From an uncultured Prevotellaceae bacterium (GTDB lineage Bacteria > Bacteroidota > Bacteroidia > Bacteroidales > Bacteroidaceae), in assembly GCA_946188345.1 (NCBI GenBank), contig CAMHUI010000016.1, positions 1 through 54,526 on the forward strand: a stretch of DNA of 54,526 nt, read 5' to 3'. Below are positions 35,119-42,353 of this stretch, in pieces. Position 1 is the first letter of the stretch. Each line of letters opens with the position of its first letter. The notes below the pieces were generated by a model. The model did no database searches. It saw only the letters and a list, made by a program, of their open reading frames with translations, and was not told the DNA's origin. The position numbers were made by a program, and so were the translations under genes.

Positions 35119-36072
35119 CTAAACAGCCTTCAGGTTCTGTTCCAGCTGTCTGACGCTGCTGGCACCGATGAGGACGCTCGTTACGCCTCGCTGCCCGAGA
35201 ACCCATCGCAGGGCATGTTCGGCCAGCGTGCGCCCTTCTGCATCAGCCTCTGCGTTCCAAGTCTGGAGCTGCTGCTGGAGTTCAGGCGTGAGCACGTCTT
35301 TCTTCAAGTTGAAGTTGCGGGCCATGCGCGAGTCATCAGGGATGCCGTGCAGATAACGGTCGGTAAGGATGCCCTGTGCCAGCGGTGAGAACGAGATGAA
35401 GCCGATGCCATGGTCAGCGCAATAGTCCAGCACGCCACTCTCCTGTGGCTGCCGGTCGAGCATGTTGAGGCGGTCTTGGAAGATGAGCAGCGGCACGTCG
35501 CGAGCCTTCAGGTATTCGTCGGCCACCTTCAAGGCCTTCAGCGGCCAGCGGGAGATGCCCACATAGAGCGCCTTTCCTGCCCGGACGATGTCTACCAGTG
35601 CCTGCAGCGTCTCTTCCAAGGGAGTCAGCGGGTCGTAGCGATGGCTGTAGAAGAGGTCGACATAGTCGAGGTGCATGCGCTTCAGCGACTGGTCGAGCGA
35701 TGCCATCAGGTACTTCCGCGAGCCCCAGTTGCCATAAGGTCCGGGCCACATGTCGTAGCCCGCCTTCGACGAGATGAAGAGTTCGTCGCGGTAGGGGCGG
35801 AAGTCATCGTCCATCAGCCGGCCGAAGGTCTCCTCTGCAGAGCCGTAGGGAGGGCCGTAGTTGTTGGCCAGGTCGAAGTGTGTGATGCCGTGGTCGAAGG
35901 CATAGTGGGTGATGGCTCTCGACCGCTCGTAGGGGTCAACGCCCCCGAAGTTATGCCAGAAGCCCAGGCTGACCTTGGGCAGTTGGACGCCGGAGTGTCC
36001 GCAGCGCACAAACATCTCGTCGCTCCGGTCATACCGATGGGCATCGGCCATGTAAGTTCCTTTAAGTTCCAT
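35119..36072 (-). CDS. Aldo/keto reductase (YghZ/GPR-like)
   Basis: This 317-residue cytoplasmic TIM-barrel NAD(P)H oxidoreductase reduces aldehydes. The catalytic tetrad is visible as Asp and Tyr in FDLANNYGPPYGSAEE, Lys in ISSKAGYDM and His in FYSHRYDP. The MWPGPYGNWGSRKYL segment and overall pattern match the E. coli YghZ / L-glyceraldehyde-3-phosphate reductase group. The C-terminal cofactor loop is VLIGASSVRQLEQN. It begins 3 bases after the ispG stop and ends the six-gene operon. Isoprenoid involvement is not implied by the sequence. Confidence 0.93.
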   Translation of the reverse strand: MELKGTYMADAHRYDRSDEMFVRCGHSGVQLPKVSLGFWHNFGGVDPYERSRAITHYAFDHGITHFDLANNYGPPYGSAEETFGRLMDDDFRPYRDELFISSKAGYDMWPGPYGNWGSRKYLMASLDQSLKRMHLDYVDLFYSHRYDPLTPLEETLQALVDIVRAGKALYVGISRWPLKALKVADEYLKARDVPLLIFQDRLNMLDRQPQESGVLDYCADHGIGFISFSPLAQGILTDRYLHGIPDDSRMARNFNLKKDVLTPELQQQLQTWNAEADAEGRTLAEHALRWVLGQRGVTSVLIGASSVRQLEQNLKAV

Positions 36073-36075
36073 AGT

Positions 36076-37455
36076 TTATTTTCTGTCTTGTTCGATGAAT
36101 TGCAGCAGCCTGTCTACAGCCTCGGCTTCAGGGATGTTTTTCTCGATACACTCCTGTTTGCGGTAGAGTGATACGCGTCCCGGTCCGGCCCCTACGTAGC
36201 CATAGTCGGCATCGGCCATCTCGCCCGGACCGTTGACGATACAGCCCATGATGCCTATCTTCAGTCCCACGAGGTGGCTGGTGGCTGTCTTGATGCGGGC
36301 AATGGTCGACTGCAGGTCGTAGAGCGTTCTGCCGCAGCCGGGGCAGGAGATATATTCCGTCTTTGTGAACTTGATGCGGGCAGCCTGCAGGAGGGCATCG
36401 GCAAGAGTCTGTGACTGTTCTTCGTTGAGGAGGGGCGAGTGGATGATGATGTCGGTGGCCTGTCGGTCGATGAGCAGGGCGCCGGCCGTCATGGCGGCCT
36501 TGAGTTGGAGTTCCTCCATGTCGGCAGCCTGAAGGTCAAGGTAGAGCGTCTTGTCCTTGATGACGGCATGGCTGCGCAGTTCGGCACATTCATCGATGAG
36601 GCTGACGAGCCGGCGGGCAACGGGAATCTCGCACTCGGGAGCTTCGCTGAGCGACACGCGGATGGTGTCGCCGATGCCTTCCGTCAGCAGAGCCCCGATG
36701 CCGAGGGCGCTCTTGATGCGACCGTCTTCGCCTTCGCCGGCCTCGGTGACGCCGAGGTGCAGGGGATAGTGCATGTCTTCACGGTCCATCGTCTTCACCA
36801 ACAGACGGACAGACTGCACCATGACAACGGTGTTGCTCGACTTGATGGAGATGACGACATCGCGGAAGTCGTACTTGCGGAAGATGCGGAGGAACTCCAT
36901 GCAGCTCTCGACGATGCCTTCTGGGGTCTCGCCGAATCGACTGCGGATGCGGTCGGAGAGCGAGCCATGGTTCACACCGATGCGCACGGCGCAATGGTGT
37001 TGCTTACAGATATGTATGAAAGGCACCAGGCGGTCTTCAATCTTTTGCAGTTCCTGCTGGTATTCTTCGTCGGTATAGTCAAGATGTTTGAAGGTGCGAG
37101 CCGGGTCGACGTAGTTGCCAGGGTTGATGCGTACCTTCTCGCAATGGCAGGCGGCAACGTCGGCTACGTTGGCGTTGAAGTGGACGTCGGCCACAAGAGG
37201 CGTCTGATAGCCCCGCTGGCGGAGACCCTGACGGATGTTCTCCATGTTCTCGGCTTCGCGTTGTCCCTGGGTGGTGAGTCTGACGAGTTCGCCACCGGCC
37301 TCAATGATGCGGATGGCCTGCTCGATGCAGCCGTCGGTATCGTTGGTGTTGGTGGTCGTCATGGACTGCACGCGTATGGGGTTGTCGCCGCCAATGGCAA
37401 TATGTCCCACGCGGGCGACCGACGACTGTCGCCGTTTAATTGGTTTTGTATTCAT
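36076..37455 (-). CDS. ispG: 4-hydroxy-3-methylbut-2-enyl-diphosphate synthase
   Basis: IspG (GcpE) is the [4Fe-4S] enzyme that converts MEcPP to HMBPP in the non-mevalonate isoprenoid pathway. The N-terminal TIM barrel (about residues 15-290) has GGDNPIRVQSMTTTNTND and the conserved VADVHFN. The cluster domain carries Cys-x-x-Cys in ISCPGCGRTL (about 368-371), and the third Cys and Glu in GCIVNGPGEM (about 403-409). Between them lie only ~75 residues instead of the large insertion I associate with Bacteroidetes enzymes (usually ~600 residues). At 459 residues it is intermediate between the E. coli form (~372) and that long form. It overlaps purE by 20 bases. Confidence 0.95.
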   Translation of the reverse strand: MNTKPIKRRQSSVARVGHIAIGGDNPIRVQSMTTTNTNDTDGCIEQAIRIIEAGGELVRLTTQGQREAENMENIRQGLRQRGYQTPLVADVHFNANVADVAACHCEKVRINPGNYVDPARTFKHLDYTDEEYQQELQKIEDRLVPFIHICKQHHCAVRIGVNHGSLSDRIRSRFGETPEGIVESCMEFLRIFRKYDFRDVVISIKSSNTVVMVQSVRLLVKTMDREDMHYPLHLGVTEAGEGEDGRIKSALGIGALLTEGIGDTIRVSLSEAPECEIPVARRLVSLIDECAELRSHAVIKDKTLYLDLQAADMEELQLKAAMTAGALLIDRQATDIIIHSPLLNEEQSQTLADALLQAARIKFTKTEYISCPGCGRTLYDLQSTIARIKTATSHLVGLKIGIMGCIVNGPGEMADADYGYVGAGPGRVSLYRKQECIEKNIPEAEAVDRLLQFIEQDRK

Positions 37456-37966
37456 AGTTGACGTCGGCTAAATCCTTGTTGGCTTTCTCTATCTTGCTGC
37501 CGAGGGTAGCCTTATGGGAGGCTATGGCCTGAGCTATGTCGGGGTTGCTCAGGGCGATGATCTGTGCGGCAAGGATGGCTGCGTTCTGGGCTGCATTCAC
37601 GCCGACGGTAGCCACAGGGATGCCTGGAGGCATCTGCACGATGCTCAGCAGGGCATCGAGGCCGTCGAGCATCCCTTTGATAGGCACGCCGATGACGGGC
37701 AGCGTGGTCTGTGCGGCGATGACACCCGGCAGTGCTGCCGACATGCCTGCGGCGGCGATGATGACCTTGATGCCGCGCTCCTGGGCCGTACGGGCAAACT
37801 GCTCAACGGCAGCAGGTGTGCGGTGGGCTGAGAGGGCATTGACTTCGAAGAGAATCTGATGGTCGTTGAGCCACTGAAGGGCTCTCTCCATGACGGGCAG
37901 GTCGCTGGTTGAACCCATGATGACACTGACCAGGGGTGTCTGAGGATTGGAGGATTGTGGAGTCAT
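37436..37966 (-). CDS. purE: 5-(carboxyamino)imidazole ribonucleotide mutase
   Basis: Class I PurE moves the carboxylate of N5-CAIR to C4 in purine synthesis. The 176-residue protein has the phosphate loop MGSTSDLPVM (about residues 17-26), SAHRTP with the catalytic His, AAAGMSAALPG and PVIGVPI, all typical. It is predicted to act as an octamer. It lies between the PAP2-like gene and ispG; the 3' end overlaps the start of ispG. Confidence 0.97.
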   Translation of the reverse strand: MTPQSSNPQTPLVSVIMGSTSDLPVMERALQWLNDHQILFEVNALSAHRTPAAVEQFARTAQERGIKVIIAAAGMSAALPGVIAAQTTLPVIGVPIKGMLDGLDALLSIVQMPPGIPVATVGVNAAQNAAILAAQIIALSNPDIAQAIASHKATLGSKIEKANKDLADVNYEYKTN

Positions 37967-37980
37967 GATTTATGGGGAAT

Positions 37981-38658
37981 TTAAATAAAGATGATGACGA
38001 AGAAGGTGCAGAAGAATCCGAGGAGAAATCCGCAGACCACCTGCGAGAGGGTGTGCTGGCGTAGTATCATACGGCTTGTGCCGACGATGCCTGCCAAGAG
38101 GATGATGAGGCAGAGCCACCATACGGGGTTGAAGTGGAAAAGGAAGGAGAAGGCTGTCAGTGCTCCAGCCACTCCGCCGATGGCGCCAGAGTGGGTGGAG
38201 ATTTTCCACCAGATGTTCACGATGGCGAAGAGCACTTGTATGGCGAGTGAGGCCAGGATGATGCTGCTCAGGAAGTGTGGAAGGCCGAGCATGTTCATCA
38301 GGTGATAGCACATGAAGTAGCTGACGATGGAGATGATGTAGGGCACCATGCGGCGTTCCTTCCGTCCTATCTCGGCCCGTGTCCAGCCCAGGAATTTCCT
38401 GTAGTAGCGGATGGTGAGCAGTGGAAGTACTACGGTGAAGAGCCACACGATGAAGAAGACGAGCAGTATATACTGCCAGCGCATGAAGTAGCGGATGTAG
38501 CTGAAGAGAAACAGCGCTGCCAGTCCTACGAGGGGCAGGTAGAACGGCGTGAACACCAGGCTCACGGCCCGTGCCACATACAGCATCAGCCGAACCCCTC
38601 TGCCGTTGCTTTCTTCTGCCACGGCAACTTCCTGTGCGTTGATGACTTCCGTTTCCAT
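37981..38658 (-). CDS. PAP2-like membrane protein with degenerate phosphatase motifs
   Basis: The protein has about 225 residues and six hydrophobic segments and resembles PAP2 lipid phosphatases. The motif regions are altered: KERRMVP stands where KxxxxxxRP is expected, THSGAIGG replaces PSGH, and SRMILRQHTLSQ has the SR-x5-H of motif 3 but Gln instead of the final Asp. Activity on a lipid phosphate is therefore uncertain. The start is ATG 38658; a GTG at 38673 overlapping the rpoN stop would add five residues. Its place beside purE and ispG could suggest polyprenyl-phosphate recycling, but that is inference only. Confidence 0.8.
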   Translation of the reverse strand: METEVINAQEVAVAEESNGRGVRLMLYVARAVSLVFTPFYLPLVGLAALFLFSYIRYFMRWQYILLVFFIVWLFTVVLPLLTIRYYRKFLGWTRAEIGRKERRMVPYIISIVSYFMCYHLMNMLGLPHFLSSIILASLAIQVLFAIVNIWWKISTHSGAIGGVAGALTAFSFLFHFNPVWWLCLIILLAGIVGTSRMILRQHTLSQVVCGFLLGFFCTFFVIIFI

Positions 38659-38669
38659 CTCTTGGCTTC

Positions 38670-40169
38670 TCACTTCTTTCTCAGCCTTGCAACGGGTATA
38701 CCCATCTGCTGGCGGTATTTCGATATGGTGCGCCGGGCCACGGTCAGACCGGCTTTCTTCATCTGTTCAACCAGTTCCTCGTCGTTCCAGGGTGAGCGCT
38801 TGTCCTCGCTGTCGACGATGTCCTTCAGTGCCAGCTTCACCTTTCTCACCGACGTCTCCTCGCCGTCTTCGCCGGTGTTGCCCGACGTGAAGAAGAAGCG
38901 CAGGGGGAACGTGCCCCATTTGGTCTGAGCGTATTTCACGTTGCTGACGCGTGAGATGGTTGAGATGTCGAGACCAGTCTTCTGTGCGATGTCCTTCAGC
39001 TTCATCGGTCGCAGGTCGGCCTCGTCGCCTTCCAGGAAGAAGCGTCGCTGCCAGTCGATGATGGCCTTCATAGTGACGGTGAGCGTGTGTTGCCGTTGGC
39101 GGATGGCATTGATGTAGCTCTGGGCCTTGTCCACCTTCTCCTTGGCATAAAGCAGCGCCTCTTTCTCTTGTCGGCTCATGCCCTTGGGGTTTTGCTGAAA
39201 GGCCTCCACCATCTCGGTGAACGAGGGCGACACCTTCAGCTCGGGTATCTGTCCGCGGTTGAGGCTGAAGTTGACGGTGCCGTCGTCGCTGGTGTCGACG
39301 ATGAAGTCGGGTGTTATCTGTGCCGTGCTGCGGCCTTGTGTCTCACCCAGCGAGGCGCCTGGCTTGGGGTTCAGGCGGTGAACCTCCTGGCGTATCAGGC
39401 TTACATCGTCGTCGTCGAGGTGCATGGCCTGGCTGATGCGCTGCCAACGGTTGTGGGTGAAGTCGTCGAAGTGGTGTTCGATGACCTTCTCGGTGAGCCT
39501 CACGACGGAGGAGTCTTCCCTCCGCCTGAGCTGTATGAGCAGGCACTCCTGCAGCGAGCGAGCCCCGATGCCGGCAGGGTCGAAAGTCTGCAGCATGAGC
39601 AGCAGGCGTTCCACCTCCTGCTCGCTGGACTCGATATAGTAGCGTATCTGCAGCTCGTCCACGATGTCGTCGATCGGTTTGCGCAGCAGGCCGTCGTCGT
39701 CGAGCGAGCCCACGAGATATTCCATGATGTCGTGTTCGCGTGGGGTGAGTTCCAGCTCGCCAATCTGCTCGTTTATCTTGTCGTAGAACGAGGTTGTGTC
39801 GCCATAGACCATTTCCTCATAGTCTGCCTGTCCGTAGCTGTCGGGAGTGTAGGTCGTCGGCATCTCGTCGTCGCGCCCGATGTTCTCGAGTGCCATGTCG
39901 AGGGCGTCGGCCCGCTCTTCGCGCTCCTGCACGCTGTCGAAGCTGTCGTCAGGAGTTTCAAGGGTGGCGCTGTGGTCGTCGTTCAGGGCATCGTCGGCAG
40001 CAAAAGTCTCCAAGGCAGGGTTGTCGTCGAGCTCAGCCTGCGTATTCTCCTCGAGCTCAGCCAATGGCATCTCAAGCAGTTTGACAAGCAGCATGTGCTG
40101 AGCCGACAGCCGCTGTTGCTGCTGCTGTTGCTGTTGTTGCACTTCAACCTGACTCAACCCCTTTTTCAT
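38670..40169 (-). CDS. rpoN: RNA polymerase sigma-54 factor
   Basis: This 499-residue sigma factor recognises -24/-12 promoters and needs an AAA+ activator. Region I (residues 1-55) is Gln-rich, with nine consecutive Gln at 11-19 coded by mixed CAA/CAG. The core-binding domain and helix-turn-helix follow. The C-terminal RpoN box reads ARRTISKYRQQMGIP instead of the classic ARRTVAKYRE version, a normal variant. The acidic stretch around residues 45-95 corresponds to region II. It is second in the operon, 19 bases after an orphan and 11 before the PAP2-like gene. No enhancer-binding activator is in the window. Confidence 0.96.
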   Translation of the reverse strand: MKKGLSQVEVQQQQQQQQQRLSAQHMLLVKLLEMPLAELEENTQAELDDNPALETFAADDALNDDHSATLETPDDSFDSVQEREERADALDMALENIGRDDEMPTTYTPDSYGQADYEEMVYGDTTSFYDKINEQIGELELTPREHDIMEYLVGSLDDDGLLRKPIDDIVDELQIRYYIESSEQEVERLLLMLQTFDPAGIGARSLQECLLIQLRRREDSSVVRLTEKVIEHHFDDFTHNRWQRISQAMHLDDDDVSLIRQEVHRLNPKPGASLGETQGRSTAQITPDFIVDTSDDGTVNFSLNRGQIPELKVSPSFTEMVEAFQQNPKGMSRQEKEALLYAKEKVDKAQSYINAIRQRQHTLTVTMKAIIDWQRRFFLEGDEADLRPMKLKDIAQKTGLDISTISRVSNVKYAQTKWGTFPLRFFFTSGNTGEDGEETSVRKVKLALKDIVDSEDKRSPWNDEELVEQMKKAGLTVARRTISKYRQQMGIPVARLRKK

Positions 40170-40188
40170 ACTAAAATCTTTAGGATGT

Positions 40189-40839
40189 TCACTTAAAAAA
40201 CTCTTTCATCTGTGCGGCTTCAGCAGCGAGTTTCTCAGGATTGCCGTTGCCGTATCGGTCCCATATCTCCTGACAGCTGTCAAGCAGCGGATGCACCGTG
40301 AACTCGTCGCGCCGCAGGATGGGGTCGCAGAACTGGAAGACATCCATCACGTCGACCACCTCTTTCGGCTGCAGCTTCATCAGCTTGGCCAGCTCCTGTA
40401 TTTCCGGTGTTTCCACTACCATTGTCGACGGCGTCAGTCGGAAGTAGAGGTCGAGTATCAGGATGAGGTGCAGCGGCATCAGGCTGGAGTGTTGGGCGTC
40501 AATGGGCCGGAAGTCGCGCTCAAACGACTCCTGCAGCTCCACGCCGTCGTAGAAGCTGTCGCCCAGTCCGAATCCCTTCATCTGGCGTAGCCGCTCCACG
40601 CCCTGTTTCAGTCGGCGCGGGTTCTTGCTGTATTTCTGCCAGAGCCGTTCCAACCGCGGCTCGTCGAGCTGGCGCAGACGGAACAACTGTTGGTAGAGAA
40701 ACTGCGGCGGGATGTGCAGCTCAAGGGCGAGGTCTGTCAAACCCTTCGAATAGAGCGGCTTCACGCCGACGGGCTTGCGAAGATACAACTGAATCAACAG
40801 CAGCCAATACTCGTCAGACCAAAGAGGGTGTTTTGCCAT
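40189..40839 (-). CDS. Conserved hypothetical protein heading the rpoN operon
   Basis: This 216-residue, cytoplasmic, mostly helical protein has no signal or membrane segment. I do not recognise a named domain. Visible features are an N-terminal Trp/Tyr-rich helix (HPLWSDEYWLLLIQLYLRKP), a winged-helix-like stretch (GLTDLALELHIPPQFLYQQL) and a basic middle (LERLWQKYSKNPRRLKQGVE). Its position as first gene of the rpoN operon suggests a regulatory or assembly role (inference). Its promoter carries the repeated element shared with leuS. Confidence 0.75.
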   Translation of the reverse strand: MAKHPLWSDEYWLLLIQLYLRKPVGVKPLYSKGLTDLALELHIPPQFLYQQLFRLRQLDEPRLERLWQKYSKNPRRLKQGVERLRQMKGFGLGDSFYDGVELQESFERDFRPIDAQHSSLMPLHLILILDLYFRLTPSTMVVETPEIQELAKLMKLQPKEVVDVMDVFQFCDPILRRDEFTVHPLLDSCQEIWDRYGNGNPEKLAAEAAQMKEFFK

Positions 40840-40858
40840 ATCCGTTCTGTTTTTGTCG

Positions 40859-40866
40859 CAAAGTTA
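40859..40866 (-). promoter_or_regulatory. -7 box of the rpoN operon
   Basis: Minus-strand TAACTTTG fits TAnnTTTG, about 20 bases before the ATG at 40839. Confidence 0.6.
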
Positions 40867-40985
40867 CGAAAAAATCGATTAAGTGAGGAAGAATAAATAC
40901 ATTTATTTTTCCGAGCGTGAGATTTTTATCCAATAAGCGAGGACAAAAACAAGAAAAGAAAACATATTTTTACTTTTGTTGGTTT
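40859..40985 (+). repeat. Promoter-abutting repeated element, copy at the rpoN operon
   Basis: Bases 40859-40941 are identical to the reverse complement of 3290-3208 except for one G/T difference (GCGTGAGA versus GCGTTAGA); similarity continues with an indel to about 40960. The element begins exactly at the -7 box in both places. Confidence 0.85.
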
Positions 40986-41041
40986 TGCCAGGAAGGAGTA
41001 TTTCAGGGCAGTAGTCTAAATAAAGGGGCGGAAGTCTTGAA

Positions 41042-41122
41042 GACCAAAGGCTGGTCTCGTTGTGACCAAAGGCTGGTCTCATTGTGACCAAAGGCTGGTC
41101 TCATTGTGACCAAGGGCTGGTC
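41042..41122. repeat. Array of 22-bp-period palindromes (four units), second locus
   Basis: Units start at 41042, 41064, 41086 and 41108: GACCAAAGGCTGGTC three times and GACCAAGGGCTGGTC last, with 7-base spacers TCGTTGT or TCATTGT. It is the reverse complement of the array at 19933-20013, including a variant unit. It lies between the rpoN operon and ruvB, 48 bp from the ruvB -7 box. Confidence 0.9.
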
Positions 41123-41146
41123 ATATTTAAAATCCATGGGCAAAAC

Positions 41147-41177
41147 TTGTCAGAATGAAATAAAATCCATAACTTTG
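41147..41177 (+). promoter_or_regulatory. Promoter of ruvB
   Basis: TTG (41147-41149) and TAACTTTG (41170-41177) are separated by exactly 20 bases; the leader is about 20 nt. Confidence 0.65.
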
Positions 41178-41203
41178 CAAAGGAAATCAAGAAAAGGCAG
41201 ACA

Positions 41204-42235
41204 ATGAATACAGATTTTGACATCCGGCAAGAGAGCTACAACAAGACTGACGCAGACTACGACAAGGCGCTGCGCCCGTTGCGCTTTGCCGATTTTGCCG
41301 GACAGAAGAAGGTCGTCGAAAACCTCGAGGTGTTCGTTGAAGCAGCGAAATACCGTGGCGAACCGCTCGACCATACGCTGCTGCACGGACCTCCAGGACT
41401 GGGAAAGACGACGCTCTCGAACATCATCGCCAACGAGCTGGGCGTGGGGTTCAAGATTACCTCCGGCCCCGTGCTCGACAAGCCTGGCGACCTGGCCGGA
41501 CTGCTCACCTCGCTCGAGCCCAACGACGTGCTCTTCATCGACGAAATCCACCGCCTGTCGCCCATCGTCGAGGAGTATCTCTACTCGGCCATGGAGGACT
41601 ATCGCATCGACATCATGATAGACAAGGGTCCTTCGGCCCGGTCGATACAGATTGACCTGAACCCGTTCACGATGATTGGCGCCACGACGCGCAGCGGACT
41701 GCTCACGGCACCGCTGCGGGCACGATTCGGCATCAACCTGCATCTGGAATACTACGACGCTCAGACGCTGCTGAGCATCATCCGCCGCTCGGCCGGCATC
41801 CTCAACGTGCCCATCGACGACGATGCCGCCTACGAAATCTCACGGCGCTCGCGCGGAACACCACGTATCGCCAACGGACTGCTGCGCCGAGTACGCGACT
41901 TTGCACAGGTGAAAGGCAACGGACGCATCACCAAGGGCATCGCCGTGATGGCACTGCAGGCGCTGAACATCGATGAGTTCGGACTCGACGAGATTGACAA
42001 CAAGATTCTGCTGACCATCATCGACAAGTTCCGCGGCGGACCCGTCGGCGTGAGCACCATCGCCACAGCCATCGGCGAAGACACGGGGACGGTGGAAGAG
42101 GTCTACGAGCCCTTCCTCATCATGGAAGGATTCATCAAGCGCACGCCACGCGGTCGAATGGCCACCAAGCTTGCCTACGACCACCTCGGCCGAAACCCCT
42201 ACAGCGGAAACATCATGGAACCGCAGCTGTTCTGA
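41204..42235 (+). CDS. ruvB: Holliday junction branch migration ATPase RuvB
   Basis: RuvB is the hexameric AAA+ motor that drives branch migration with RuvA during recombinational repair. The 343-residue protein has Walker [10 protein letters not shown] (about residues 64-72), Walker B FIDEIHRL, sensor 1 GATTRSG, the RuvB-type PLRARFG arginine-finger region and the C-terminal winged helix ([13 protein letters not shown]). Complete and typical. It is transcribed alone from a good promoter. ruvA and ruvC are not in the window. Confidence 0.98.
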   Translation: MNTDFDIRQESYNKTDADYDKALRPLRFADFAGQKKVVENLEVFVEAAKYRGEPLDHTLLHGPPGLGKTTLSNIIANELGVGFKITSGPVLDKPGDLAGLLTSLEPNDVLFIDEIHRLSPIVEEYLYSAMEDYRIDIMIDKGPSARSIQIDLNPFTMIGATTRSGLLTAPLRARFGINLHLEYYDAQTLLSIIRRSAGILNVPIDDDAAYEISRRSRGTPRIANGLLRRVRDFAQVKGNGRITKGIAVMALQALNIDEFGLDEIDNKILLTIIDKFRGGPVGVSTIATAIGEDTGTVEEVYEPFLIMEGFIKRTPRGRMATKLAYDHLGRNPYSGNIMEPQLF

Positions 42236-42262
42236 TTATACAAAAGAATTCTTATCTTAAAA

Positions 42263-42344
42263 TTTAGGGTTTAAAGTTTAATGCGTAGTGACAGACCTCA
42301 AGCATGAGGGCTCTTCATTTCCACATTAAACCTTAAACCCTAAA
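42263..42344. terminator. Long hairpin between ruvB and the PI-PLC-like gene
   Basis: Positions 42263-42283 and 42324-42344 pair over 21 bases with one mismatch, around a 40-base loop. Both genes converge on it, so it probably ends transcription from both sides. Confidence 0.7.
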
Positions 42345-42353
42345 TCTTATACT

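Noticed and set aside
38659..38673. GTG start for the PAP2-like gene at 38673
   Set aside because: It overlaps the rpoN stop and is possible, but ATG 38658 has a purine-rich upstream region and the extra five residues are not hydrophobic or conserved-looking. Kept as an alternative only.
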